Source: Saccharopolyspora sp. NFXS83
GTDB lineage: Bacteria; Actinomycetota; Actinomycetes; Mycobacteriales; Pseudonocardiaceae
Reading direction: 5' to 3'
Length of the DNA stretch: 64,000 bases
NCBI RefSeq assembly: GCF_026241095.1
Contig: NZ_JAPFGB010000028.1
Coordinates: 1 to 64,000 of the forward strand
Program-made: the position numbers and the translations under genes
Shown: positions 25,487-33,441 of the stretch, one piece after another
How the letters are laid out: the number at the start of each line of letters is the position of its first letter
How positions within the stretch are numbered: the stretch's first letter is position 1
Notes under the pieces: model-generated
The model's database searches: none
Seen by the model: only the letters and a program-made list of their open reading frames with translations
Told to the model about the DNA's origin: nothing

Positions 25487-26107
25487 TCAGCCGTTCTGCA
25501 GCGGGAACCCCGCGAGGCCCTTCCACGCCAGGGTGGAGATGAGGCTGATCGCCTCGTCGCGCTGCACCGACTCCGTCTCGTCCAGCCAGTAGCGCGCGGT
25601 GACCTGGCTCAGCCCGACCAGGCCGAACGCCAGCAGCCGCGCGCGTTCCGAGTCGAGGCCGGCATCGGCGGTGACGGCCTCCGCGACCGCGTCCACGCAA
25701 TCCGACAGCGCGCCGTCCACCGCCTGGTCGACGGCCGGTTCGCCCCGCAGGTCCGACTCGAAGACCAGCCGGAACGCCTGGCCCTCGCCGTCGACGAACT
25801 CGAACAGCGCGCCGACCGCGGCGCGCACCCGCTGCTTGTTGTCCGGGGTGGTCTCGATGGCCTCCCGGACGCGGCGCACCAGCTCGCCGCCGTGCATCTC
25901 CACCAGCGCCAGGTACAGCTCGAGCTTGCCGGGGAAGTGCTGGTAGAGGACGGGTTTGCTGACCCCGGCGTGCTCGGCGATGTCGTCCATCGCCGCCGCG
26001 TGGTAGCCGTTGGTCACGAACACGTGCTGAGCCGCCGTGAGCAGCTGTGCTCGGCGGGCGTCGCGGGGCAGCCGAACGCCTCTGCTCGGCTGCGCGGTCT
26101 CCGTCAT
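25487..26107 (-). CDS. TetR-family regulator (Rv3208-like)
   Basis: A 206-residue TetR protein: helix-turn-helix AAQHVFVTNGYHAAAMDDIA then AGVSKPVLYQHFPGKLELY, and a C-terminal domain (LSQVTARYWLDE ... LISTLAWKGLAGFP) that I associate with the regulator beside moeZ in mycobacteria (Rv3208). A possible -10 TAAGGT lies around 26163-26168 on the minus strand, giving a leader of about 50 nt. The target is unknown; the divergent hydrolase is a candidate. Confidence 0.85.
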   Translation of the reverse strand: MTETAQPSRGVRLPRDARRAQLLTAAQHVFVTNGYHAAAMDDIAEHAGVSKPVLYQHFPGKLELYLALVEMHGGELVRRVREAIETTPDNKQRVRAAVGALFEFVDGEGQAFRLVFESDLRGEPAVDQAVDGALSDCVDAVAEAVTADAGLDSERARLLAFGLVGLSQVTARYWLDETESVQRDEAISLISTLAWKGLAGFPLQNG

Positions 26108-26299
26108 GCCTGCCCCACCCGTCCTTCCGTGACACTTGCTGGGCGCTCCAGCCGGGGAAGCACAACCTTACTCGCCGGTAAACTCGGTCTCGACCACATC
26201 CGGCGGTTCATCGCCCTCCCGGGGCATGCTGGGGGCATGCGGACGAGAACACGGCGCCTCGACGCATCGCGGCCGAGCAGCGAGCTGACCAGGGTTCCG

Positions 26300-27244
26300 A
26301 TGCCCGTCGACGCCGTCGAGACCCGTCTCTCCGGCGTTCCCGCCCCCGGTCGGCACGTGCCGCTGATCACGGGATTCGGGCCGGTGACCGCGCACGTCCG
26401 GGACACGCCCGGCTCCGGTGCCGGGACCGCGGTGTACCTGCACGGACTCGCGGGCTCCGCCGCGAATTGGACGGACCTCGCGGAAGCGCTCGCGCCGCAC
26501 CTGCGCGGGATCGCCGTGGACCTGCCGGGGTTCGGGCGTTCCGAACCGCCGGACTGGTTCGACTACACGTGCGAGCAGCACGCGCACGTCGTGATCCGGC
26601 TGCTGGAGGAGTCGGGGACGGGCGCGGTGCACCTGTTCGGGAACTCGTTCGGCGGGGCGGTGGCGGTGCTCATCGCCGCGCACCGGCCGGACCTGGTGGC
26701 CTCGTTGACGCTGATCTCCCCGGCGATGCCGGACCTGCGTCCCGATCCGCGGCGGCTGTCCGATCCGCGCATCCCGTTGGCGTGGCTGCCGCTGCTCGGG
26801 CCCGTAGTGCGGCAGCGGCTGGCGGCGGTGCCGCCGGGCGAGCGCGCCCGGAAGTTGCTGGAGCTGTGCTTCGCCGACCCGGCGGCGGTGCCGGACGACC
26901 GGCTGCGGCTGGTCGTGGAGGAGTTCCGGGAGCGTGCGGACTTCGCCTGGGCCGAGGTGGCGCTGGGGCGCACCACGACCGGGCTGATGTGGTCCTGGCT
27001 TTCGCCGCCGTGGCGTTCCCTGTGGAACCTGCTGCCGGAAGTGCGGGCGCCCGGTCTCGTGGTGTGGGGTGCGCGGGATCGCGTGGTGAGCGTCCGGAAG
27101 GCGCCGCGGACCGCGCGAGCACTGCGGCGCGGACGGCTGCTGGTGCTGCCGCGCACCGGTCACGTAGCGCAACTGGAGCATCCGCGCGTGGTCGCCGCGG
27201 CCGTGATCGGCATGCTCCGGGAGGTCGAAGTCGGCCGTTGGTGA
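26300..27244 (+). CDS. Alpha/beta hydrolase, divergent from TetR
   Basis: A 314-residue hydrolase: YLHGLAGSAANWTDLA (oxyanion region), VDLPGFGRSEPP, nucleophile GNSFGG, acid in VWGARDRVV, and histidine in RTGHVAQLEHP. The ATG at 26300 sits 5 nt after AGGG; another in-frame ATG at 26237 would add 21 mostly basic residues. It starts about 190 bp from the divergent TetR gene, so that regulator may control it. Substrate unknown; related to haloalkane-dehalogenase/epoxide-hydrolase-like esterases in general. Confidence 0.82.
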   Translation: MPVDAVETRLSGVPAPGRHVPLITGFGPVTAHVRDTPGSGAGTAVYLHGLAGSAANWTDLAEALAPHLRGIAVDLPGFGRSEPPDWFDYTCEQHAHVVIRLLEESGTGAVHLFGNSFGGAVAVLIAAHRPDLVASLTLISPAMPDLRPDPRRLSDPRIPLAWLPLLGPVVRQRLAAVPPGERARKLLELCFADPAAVPDDRLRLVVEEFRERADFAWAEVALGRTTTGLMWSWLSPPWRSLWNLLPEVRAPGLVVWGARDRVVSVRKAPRTARALRRGRLLVLPRTGHVAQLEHPRVVAAAVIGMLREVEVGRW

Positions 27245-27340
27245 TCACCGGGAGCCGAATCGGGTGATCTTTGTCGGAGGTACCGGACATCGCAGGCCAC
27301 AGCCTCGATGCCCACGATCGCGCTATGGCACGCTTGTACC

Positions 27341-28387
27341 GTGCCGCGCCCTCCGAGACGAACCCGTGACGCCGCCCCCGGCCACTCGGATGCGGCGGAC
27401 GGAGCCGCACCCCACGCGCGGCGCAGACCGCGCCCGGACGAGCCGCTCGCGGCGTCGTGGCGCCCGTTCGACGAGCGCGACTACGACATCGACGAGCCGG
27501 AGCGCCCGCGGCGCGAGCGGCGCGGCGCCTGGTCGCTGTACGGATGGCGGATCTACGCGGTCCCATTGCTGGTCGTGATCACCGCGCTGGCCGTGTTCGA
27601 GTCCGTGGACCCGGGGGCCGAGCAGCTCGGCGAGGCCGGGCCGGGAGCGCACCTGCAAGCGCCGAACGTGCCCGAGGCGCCGGTGGTCACCGAGGCTCCG
27701 CCGGGGCAGACCTACGACGCGGACATGTTCTCCGCGGAACTCCCGCCGGGCTCCCCGGTTCCGGAGGTCGGTGGGCGGACCTTCGACGTGCTGCCCGGCG
27801 CCTCGCCGAAGGTCGGCGCCGGTGGCGACCTGTACCGCTACACGGTCGAGGTCGAGGTCGGCGTGCGGCTGGAGGAGGGCAACGACTCCTTCGGCAGGCT
27901 CACCCAGCAGACCCTCGCCGACCCGCGCAGCTGGACGAACCCGGAGGCGGGCGACATCTCGCTGCAGCGGGTCGACGGTTCCGCCTCCGCGGACTTCCGG
28001 GTGACGCTGGTCAGCCAGAACACCGCCCGGGAGATCTGCGGTTACGGCAGCGGGCTGCCGTTCGACACCTCGTGCCGCATCTCCGACCGGGTCTACATCA
28101 ACGCGGCCCGCTGGGTGCGCGGCGCGGTCGCGTTCGAGGGCGACATCGGCACCTACCGGCGCTACGCGATCAACCACGAGGTGGGCCACGTCTTCGGCAA
28201 CGGGCACGTGCCGTGCGGGAAGCAGGGCGGTTTGGCGCCGGTGATGATGCAGCAGACGTTCAGCACCGCGAACAACGAGCTGCACGAGCTGAACAAGGCC
28301 GTGCCGCAGGGCACGGAGATCCCCGCCGACGGCTTCGTCTGCAAGTACAACGCCTGGCCGTTCCCCGTCGGCGGCAGTGGTCGCTGA
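27341..28387 (+). CDS. DUF3152 protein with metzincin-type zinc motif
   Basis: A 348-residue protein. A Pro/Arg-rich cytoplasmic N-terminus is followed by one transmembrane helix (VPLLVVITALAVF) and a long extracytoplasmic domain. At residues 279-289 it has HEVGHVFGNGH, a complete HExxHxxGxxH zinc signature of metzincins, followed about 15 residues later by a methionine pair in LAPVMMQQ that could be the Met-turn. The N-terminal start is uncertain (ATG 27308 or GTG 27341). It precedes moeZ as in mycobacteria (Rv3207c as I recall). Likely a membrane-anchored protease; the family is annotated only as DUF3152. Confidence 0.82.
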   Translation: MPRPPRRTRDAAPGHSDAADGAAPHARRRPRPDEPLAASWRPFDERDYDIDEPERPRRERRGAWSLYGWRIYAVPLLVVITALAVFESVDPGAEQLGEAGPGAHLQAPNVPEAPVVTEAPPGQTYDADMFSAELPPGSPVPEVGGRTFDVLPGASPKVGAGGDLYRYTVEVEVGVRLEEGNDSFGRLTQQTLADPRSWTNPEAGDISLQRVDGSASADFRVTLVSQNTAREICGYGSGLPFDTSCRISDRVYINAARWVRGAVAFEGDIGTYRRYAINHEVGHVFGNGHVPCGKQGGLAPVMMQQTFSTANNELHELNKAVPQGTEIPADGFVCKYNAWPFPVGGSGR

Positions 28388-28588
28388 TCTTCCGGGGCCG
28401 CCGGAACGTGCTCGCGGCCACTTCGTTCCCGGATGGTGGGAGTAATTTGGGAGGCGGGAAGACGATCCGCCACTCTGGCGTTGCACCTTTCGCGCCGGTT
28501 CGGTTCCGCCGATTCCGGGCGCGGACGCTCGTCGCCCCCGCGGAAGCGGAGAACGGCGAGGTGAGGACCACTGAGGAGGAGCTGGGAG

Positions 28589-29773
28589 ATGTCCGGCGAT
28601 TCAGCCCAGGCAACGACGCTCCCGCCGCTCGTTGAGCCGGCGGCGGAGTTGACCAAGGAAGAGGTCGCGCGCTACAGCCGCCACCTGATCATCCCGGATG
28701 TCGGGATGGACGGGCAGAAGCGGCTGAAGAACGCGAAGGTCCTGGTGATCGGTGCCGGTGGGCTCGGCAGCCCGGCACTGCTGTACCTGGCCGCGGCCGG
28801 TGTCGGCACGATCGGCATCGTCGAGTTCGACGCCGTCGACGAGTCGAACCTGCACCGCCAGGTCATCCACGGCCAGTCCGACCTGGGCAGGCCGAAGGCG
28901 GAGTCGGCGCGCGACTCGATCGCCGAGATCAACCCGTTCGTCAAGGTCAACCTGCACCAGACGTACCTGTCCTCGGACAACGCGCTGGGGATCTTCGCCG
29001 ACTACGACCTGATCCTGGACGGCACGGACAACTTCGCCACCAGGTACCTGGTCAACGACGCCGCGGTGCTGGCGGGCAAGCCCTACGTGTGGGGCTCGAT
29101 CTTCCGCTTCGAAGGCCAGGTCAGCGTGTTCTGGGAGGAGAAGGGCCCGAACTACCGGGACCTGTACCCCGAGCCGCCGCCGCCCGGGATGGTGCCGTCC
29201 TGCGCCGAGGGCGGCGTGCTGGGCATCCTGTGCGCCTCCATCGGTTCGATCATGGTCACCGAGGCGGTCAAGCTCATCACCGGCATCGGGGAGACCCTCG
29301 TCGGCCGGCTGATGATCTACGACGCGCTGGAGATGAGCTACCGGACGGTCAAGATCCGCAAGGACCCGAACGCGGACAAGATCACCGAGCTGATCGACTA
29401 CGAGGCGTTCTGCGGCGTCGTCTCCGACGACGCGCAGCAGGCGGCCGTGAACAGCACGATCACGCCGCGCGAGCTCAAGGACAAGTTCGACCGGGGCGAC
29501 AAGTTCCAGCTGATCGACGTCCGGGAGCCGCACGAGTACGAGATCGTCAAGATCGACGGCTCCACGCTGATCCCGAAGGACCGCATCCTCTCCGGTGCGG
29601 CGCTCGCGGAACTGCCGCAGGACCGGCAGATCGTGCTGCACTGCAAGTCCGGCGGGCGTTCCGCCGAGGCCCTCGCAGCGCTGCACAAGGCCGGTTTCTC
29701 CGACGCCGTGCACGTCGGCGGCGGAGTCCTCGGCTGGGCCAACGAAGTCGACACGAGCCTGCCTACTTACTGA
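28589..29773 (+). CDS. moeZ: MoeZ: adenylyltransferase-sulfurtransferase (MoeB/ThiF + rhodanese)
   Basis: A 394-residue two-domain protein. The N-terminal ThiF/MoeB fold has VLVIGAGGLGSPALLYLAAAG (nucleotide loop near residue 54) and NLHRQVIH; it adenylates the C-terminal glycine of sulphur-carrier proteins. The C-terminal rhodanese domain has the active loop HCKSGGRS with Cys352 as persulfide carrier. In actinomycetes MoeZ supplies sulphur for molybdopterin, cysteine (CysO) and thio-metabolites. The ATG follows GGAGGAG. A dispersed palindromic element begins about 25 nt after the stop codon. Confidence 0.94.
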   Translation: MSGDSAQATTLPPLVEPAAELTKEEVARYSRHLIIPDVGMDGQKRLKNAKVLVIGAGGLGSPALLYLAAAGVGTIGIVEFDAVDESNLHRQVIHGQSDLGRPKAESARDSIAEINPFVKVNLHQTYLSSDNALGIFADYDLILDGTDNFATRYLVNDAAVLAGKPYVWGSIFRFEGQVSVFWEEKGPNYRDLYPEPPPPGMVPSCAEGGVLGILCASIGSIMVTEAVKLITGIGETLVGRLMIYDALEMSYRTVKIRKDPNADKITELIDYEAFCGVVSDDAQQAAVNSTITPRELKDKFDRGDKFQLIDVREPHEYEIVKIDGSTLIPKDRILSGAALAELPQDRQIVLHCKSGGRSAEALAALHKAGFSDAVHVGGGVLGWANEVDTSLPTY

Positions 29774-29796
29774 GTCGGCTGGTCGTTCTGCTCGGG

Positions 29797-30115
29797 TGGT
29801 TCCGTGGCGGAACCTCAGCGTCCTTCTCGCTGCGGGATCCTTTTTCCCTAGTGGCTCCGCCACGAGGGAAAAAGCTGTCCTCGCGAGAAGGACGCTGAGA
29901 ACCCGCGGGTGAGCGGCTTTTCGACGTGGGCTATGCGCTGGCGCGCATCCAGGCACGGCCTTCGGCCGCAAGGCAGGCGGGCTTCGCCGCCCTACTGCAC
30001 GGCTTCGCCGCAAAGGCACGGCCTTCGGCCGCGAGGCAAGCATCGCTTCGCTCGCCTACTGCACGGCTTCGCCGCCCGAGGCACGGCCTTCGGCCGCGGG
30101 GTGGGCGGGCTTCGT
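29797..30115 (+). repeat. Dispersed palindrome + UUCG-hairpin element, copy 2 (most complete)
   Basis: A hairpin GGTTCCG-TGG-CGGAACC (29797-29813) leads into a long nested palindrome. Outer arms CTCAGCGTCCTTCTCGC (29814-29830) and GCGAGAAGGACGCTGAG (29883-29899) are perfect. Inner arms TTTTTCCCT / AGGGAAAAA enclose GTGGC-TCC-GCCAC. After a spacer (ACCCGCGGGTGAGCGGC...) comes an array to about 30100 of short hairpins GGCACGGCCTTCGGCCGC and GCACGGCTTCGCCGC. It is non-coding and starts right after moeZ. The rest of the gap to 30345 shows no gene. Confidence 0.8.
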
Positions 30116-30345
30116 CGTTGACCGGGCGGTGCCCGGGGATCCTGTTGGCGTGCACGGTAGAAGGAGCAGGTCGCCCGGCTCGACGGGTGGCACTGCGCGG
30201 CGGTTCTTCCCGGTCCGGTTCCTGTTCGCAGGGGCCGGGCCGGTCGTCGTTTCGGGGGGCGGCGCGTGGGCGGGAGCGGGAGATCACGATTCGCTTCGGG
30301 TCATGATCTGCGGAGTGCCTGACCCCCATTCGGGGATCTCCGAGG

Positions 30346-30351
30346 TAGCGT
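30346..30351 (+). promoter_or_regulatory. -10 hexamer of leaderless TIGR02569 gene
   Basis: TAGCGT ends 7 nt before GTG 30359; no Shine-Dalgarno. Confidence 0.5.
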
Positions 30352-30358
30352 CTGCGCC

Positions 30359-31156
30359 GTGACTGGAACTCCGGAGCCGCCCCCGCCGCACGTGCGCGCG
30401 GCGTTCGGTGCGCGCGGGGAGGACGCCGAACTGCTCAACGGTGGCGTCGCCTGGCGTTGCGGTGAGGTCGTGCTCAAACCGGCCGCGAACACCGCCGAAG
30501 CCGCCTGGGTGGCGCAGACCCTCGACCTGTTGGAACCGGACGAGGTGCGGGTGGGCAGACCGGTCCGCTCCACCGACGGTCGCTGGGTGGTGTCCGGCTG
30601 GTCCGCGAGCCGCGACATCACGGGACGTCCGGAGCCGCGCCACGACGAGGTCGTGGCCATGTCCCTGCGGCTGCACGCCGCCAGCAGCGTGCTCACCCGG
30701 CCCAGGTTCGTCGACGCGCGGCAGGACATCTACGCGCTGGCGGACCGGATGTCCTGGGGCGAAGAGGACTACCCGTTGCCGCTGGACAAGGGCGGCAGGC
30801 TCTACGACGTGCTCGCCGGTTCGCGGCGCCGGACGCAGCTGCGCCCGCAGGTGGTGCACGGCGACCTGTTCGGCAACGTCCTGTTCGCGGGCAACGCGCC
30901 GCCCGGCATCATCGACTTCGCCCCGTTCTGGCGGCCCGCGGAATGGGCGGCGGCGGTCGCGGTGATCGACGCGCTGTCCTGGGGCGGTTCGGACGCGGCG
31001 ATCGTGGAGCGCTGGTCGCACCTGACGGATTGGCCGCAGGCGCTGCTGCGGGCACTGCTGTTCCGGCTCGCGGTGCACGCGCTGCACCCGCGTTCCACGA
31101 CGGCGTCGCTCGGCGGCCTGGAGCACGCCTCGCAGATGGTCCTCGAAGTCCTCTGA
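30359..31156 (+). CDS. TIGR02569 family protein (aminoglycoside-phosphotransferase-like fold)
   Basis: A 265-residue actinobacterial protein. The kinase-like core shows VVHGDLFGNVLF (HGDxxxxN catalytic loop) and GIIDFAPFW (DFG-like metal site), as in APH-type phosphotransferases. It corresponds to the gene beside moeZ in mycobacteria (Rv3205c as I recall), known only as TIGR02569. The substrate is not known. It is leaderless; the dispersed repeat lies upstream. Confidence 0.75.
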   Translation: MTGTPEPPPPHVRAAFGARGEDAELLNGGVAWRCGEVVLKPAANTAEAAWVAQTLDLLEPDEVRVGRPVRSTDGRWVVSGWSASRDITGRPEPRHDEVVAMSLRLHAASSVLTRPRFVDARQDIYALADRMSWGEEDYPLPLDKGGRLYDVLAGSRRRTQLRPQVVHGDLFGNVLFAGNAPPGIIDFAPFWRPAEWAAAVAVIDALSWGGSDAAIVERWSHLTDWPQALLRALLFRLAVHALHPRSTTASLGGLEHASQMVLEVL

Positions 31157-31259
31157 TCTCGGCGCCGCCGCGAGGTTTCGCGGCGTTCCGCCTCGATCGC
31201 CCGCGCCACCGACGCACCCGGTCCGCCACGCGGCGCCGTTCGGGTGTGACGATGGGCGG

Positions 31260-32093
31260 GTGGCTGAGACCGTCGAGGACACCGGACCGCTGCGCGGGTT
31301 CACCGCGGGGATCACCGCCGAGCGCAAGGCGGGTGAGCTGGGTGCGCTGCTGGAGCGGCGCGGCGCGGCGGTGCGCTACGCCCCGGCGATGCACACGGTC
31401 CCGGTCCACGACGACGGCGAGCTGACCGCGGCGACCGAAGCGGTGCTGGCGCGGCCCGTGCAGCACGTGGTCGCGGTGACCGGCACCGGGTTCCGCGGCT
31501 GGATCGAGTCGGCGCAGGCCCAGGGCTCGGGGGAGCGGCTGCTGGAACACCTGCGCTCGGCGGAACTGCTCGCGCGGGGAGCGAAAGCGCGCGGGGCGAT
31601 CCGCGGTGCGGGGTTGCGCGAGTCGTTCACCGCGCCGACGGAGGAGGTCGCCGACATCCTCGCCCGGCTGCTGGAGATCGGCGTGGCGGGCGAGCGGGTC
31701 GTCGTGCAGCTGCACGGTGATCCGATGACCGACTTCCGGGAGCAGTTGCGCGCGGCGGGCGCCGAGGTGCTGCCGATCGTGGTGTACCGCTGGACGGACC
31801 CGGAGGACCTGCCCGCGCTGGACCGGTTGATCGACGGAGTGATCGCGGGCGAGGTGCACGCGTTGCCGCTGACCAGCGCACCGGCCGCGACGAACTTCCT
31901 GGCCCGCGCGGAGCGGACCGGCCGCGGCCCGGCGCTGCTGGCGGCGCTGCGCGGCGTGTTCATCGCCTGCGTCGGCCCGGTCACCGCGGCCCCGATCGCC
32001 CGAGCCGGGCTCCCGCACGCGATGCCCGAACGAGCTCGTACGGCCGCGCTGGTCAAACTGGTCGCGGACGAACTCCCGGCATTCCGCCCCTGA
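31260..32093 (+). CDS. Uroporphyrinogen-III synthase (HemD)-like protein
   Basis: A 277-residue protein with the two alternating Rossmann-like halves of HemD: GFTAGITAERKAGELGALLERRGA at the start, VVAVTGTGFRGWI, VVVQLHGDPMTDFREQLRAAGAEV, LPLTSAPAATNFL and ACVGPVTAAPI. It has no fused winged-helix domain and no neighbouring heme genes, so it may be a paralogue rather than the housekeeping enzyme. The GTG at 31260 has GACGAT 6 nt upstream (31248-31253) and no Shine-Dalgarno, consistent with a leaderless start. Confidence 0.72.
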   Translation: MAETVEDTGPLRGFTAGITAERKAGELGALLERRGAAVRYAPAMHTVPVHDDGELTAATEAVLARPVQHVVAVTGTGFRGWIESAQAQGSGERLLEHLRSAELLARGAKARGAIRGAGLRESFTAPTEEVADILARLLEIGVAGERVVVQLHGDPMTDFREQLRAAGAEVLPIVVYRWTDPEDLPALDRLIDGVIAGEVHALPLTSAPAATNFLARAERTGRGPALLAALRGVFIACVGPVTAAPIARAGLPHAMPERARTAALVKLVADELPAFRP

Positions 32094-32283
32094 CCGTCCC
32101 ACCGCCGCGGTGCGGACGACCTCCGCGATGCGAACCGTCCGAACGAGGTGCACCTCGTCGTTCCGGGCCGCGACCAGCGCAGCTGATCAGCCAAGACGGG
32201 GCGTCCACCAGGTCCGACGTGCCGGGGCGTTCACCTTCGCGAGGAAGTGCGGACCTGACCGGGCCGTGGCGAGGAGGGGCGGG

Positions 32284-32580
32284 TCAGGAGCGGGGGCCGG
32301 GCCAGCGGTAGCGGCGCATGTTGATGCGGGCCCCGTCGGCGAGGACGCCTTCACCGCGGAGCAGCTCGAGCTGGCGCTGCCGCAGGTGCTCGGCGATGGT
32401 GCCGTCGGAGCGCAGCACCCGGTGCCATGAGATGTCCGCGCCGTCCTCCGCCAGGATCCGGCCGACGAGCCGCGCCGACCGCAGTCCAGCGAGCTCCGCG
32501 ACGTCGCCGTAGCCGAGCACGGAGCCGGGCGGGATGGAGGCGACCACTGCTCGAACCCGTTCCAGCGTTTCCTCGTCCAC
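32284..32580 (-). CDS. Alkyltransferase-like (ATL) protein, MGMT fold without the reactive Cys
   Basis: A 98-residue protein with the DNA-binding domain of O6-methylguanine methyltransferase: IPPGSVLGYGDVAELAGL, ARLVGRIL, and WHRVLRSDGTIA. The methyl-accepting PCHR motif is replaced by SWHR, so Trp stands in place of Cys. ATL proteins bind O6-alkylguanine and hand lesions to nucleotide excision repair. It corresponds to Rv3204 of mycobacteria as I recall. The GTG at 32580 is the only sensible start. Confidence 0.85.
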   Translation of the reverse strand: MDEETLERVRAVVASIPPGSVLGYGDVAELAGLRSARLVGRILAEDGADISWHRVLRSDGTIAEHLRQRQLELLRGEGVLADGARINMRRYRWPGPRS

Positions 32581-32635
32581 GGGTGCAGTGTTCCAGAACG
32601 CCGGACGTCACCGTCGGGAGCCGGGCGACCCGCTA

Positions 32636-33010
32636 TTACAAGCGGCGGATGCCATCGAGCACTGCTTGCAGCAGGTCGTAGTCGGGTTCGCGCAGCGGGG
32701 TGAGCGGCACGCTGAGATCGCCGCTGTCCAGCAGGTCGGACACGAGGACCTTCGCCACCACCAGCGGGATCTCCAATGCCGCGGCCAGATCCTCGACCGA
32801 CCGAGGCTGCGCGCACAGCAGCAGGATGCGTTCGCGATCGGCGTCCCACTCGTCCGAGGCGGCGGGTTCCGGCGCGGCCACGACGAGGGTGGCGCGGTCC
32901 AGTTCGGCCGCGGCGGCGTGGGTGCGACCGCGCGTCAGCGCGTACGGCCGCACCAGCGGGCCGGCCGCGCCGTCGCGCCAGCCTCCGGTCGCCGCCCGCC
33001 GGGAAGTCAC
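32636..33010 (-). CDS. DUF742 protein (conservon CvnC-like)
   Basis: A 124-residue DUF742 protein: LVRPYALTRGRT near the start, a winged-helix-like middle (ERILLLCAQPRSVEDLAAALEIPL, VAKVLVSDLLDSG) and the conserved end DYDLLQAVLDGIRRL. In conservons it lies between the roadblock protein and a small GTPase. Here it overlaps the roadblock stop by 4 nt but no GTPase gene follows; the next gene is the ATL protein. Confidence 0.88.
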   Translation of the reverse strand: MTSRRAATGGWRDGAAGPLVRPYALTRGRTHAAAAELDRATLVVAAPEPAASDEWDADRERILLLCAQPRSVEDLAAALEIPLVVAKVLVSDLLDSGDLSVPLTPLREPDYDLLQAVLDGIRRL

Positions 33011-33429
33011 GTCGCCGTCGGGGTGAGCCGGGAACGCGGTGCGGCTTCGATGGCCCGCCCCGCCTGCTGGACGAACAGGTTGATCTCGTAGGCGATGAGC
33101 CCGACGTCGGCGTGCTCCTCACCGAGCAGCGCCAGGCAGGAGCCGTTGTCGGCGGCGGTGACGAACAGGAACGCGTGGTCCATCTCCACCACGGTCTGCC
33201 GGATGGAGCCGCCGCCGAAGCGGTGCCCGGTGCCGCGGGCGAGGCCGTGCAGAGCGGAGGCCGTCGCCGCCAGCGCCTCGGCATCCACTGTGGACAGTTC
33301 CGGCGAGCACTCGACCACCAGGCCGTCGGTGGACAGCACGACCGCGTGGCGGGCTCCCGCGACGCGGTCGACCAGATCGCCCAGCAACCGGCCGAGCTCG
33401 AATTCGGTCGTGGTGCTCGTGTGCCGCAC
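33007..33429 (-). CDS. Roadblock/LC7 domain protein (conservon CvnB-like)
   Basis: A 140-residue roadblock/LC7 protein: LLGDLVDRVAGARHAVVLSTDGLVV at the start and VVEMDHAFLFVTAADNGSCLALL in the middle. In Streptomyces conservons CvnB acts with the kinase CvnA and a GTPase in a membrane-associated signalling complex. It lies 12 nt after the kinase gene and overlaps DUF742. Confidence 0.9.
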   Translation of the reverse strand: MRHTSTTTEFELGRLLGDLVDRVAGARHAVVLSTDGLVVECSPELSTVDAEALAATASALHGLARGTGHRFGGGSIRQTVVEMDHAFLFVTAADNGSCLALLGEEHADVGLIAYEINLFVQQAGRAIEAAPRSRLTPTAT

Positions 33430-33441
33430 TGCGCATCCCCT

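Noticed and set aside
27457-28635. Alternative reading frame over the DUF3152 gene
   Set aside because: Arg/Gly-rich frame-shifted product without motifs; the other frame has the transmembrane helix and zinc motif.
29941-30100. CRISPR array in the hairpin-rich region
   Set aside because: The units are short self-complementary repeats without unique spacers of constant length.
29926-30306. Open frames within the dispersed repeat that would encode similar Ala/Arg-rich peptides (starting MGYALARI or MGCALAR) in several copies
   Set aside because: The similarity comes from the repeated hairpin DNA; frame lengths differ between copies, there is no ribosome binding site and composition is unlike real proteins here.
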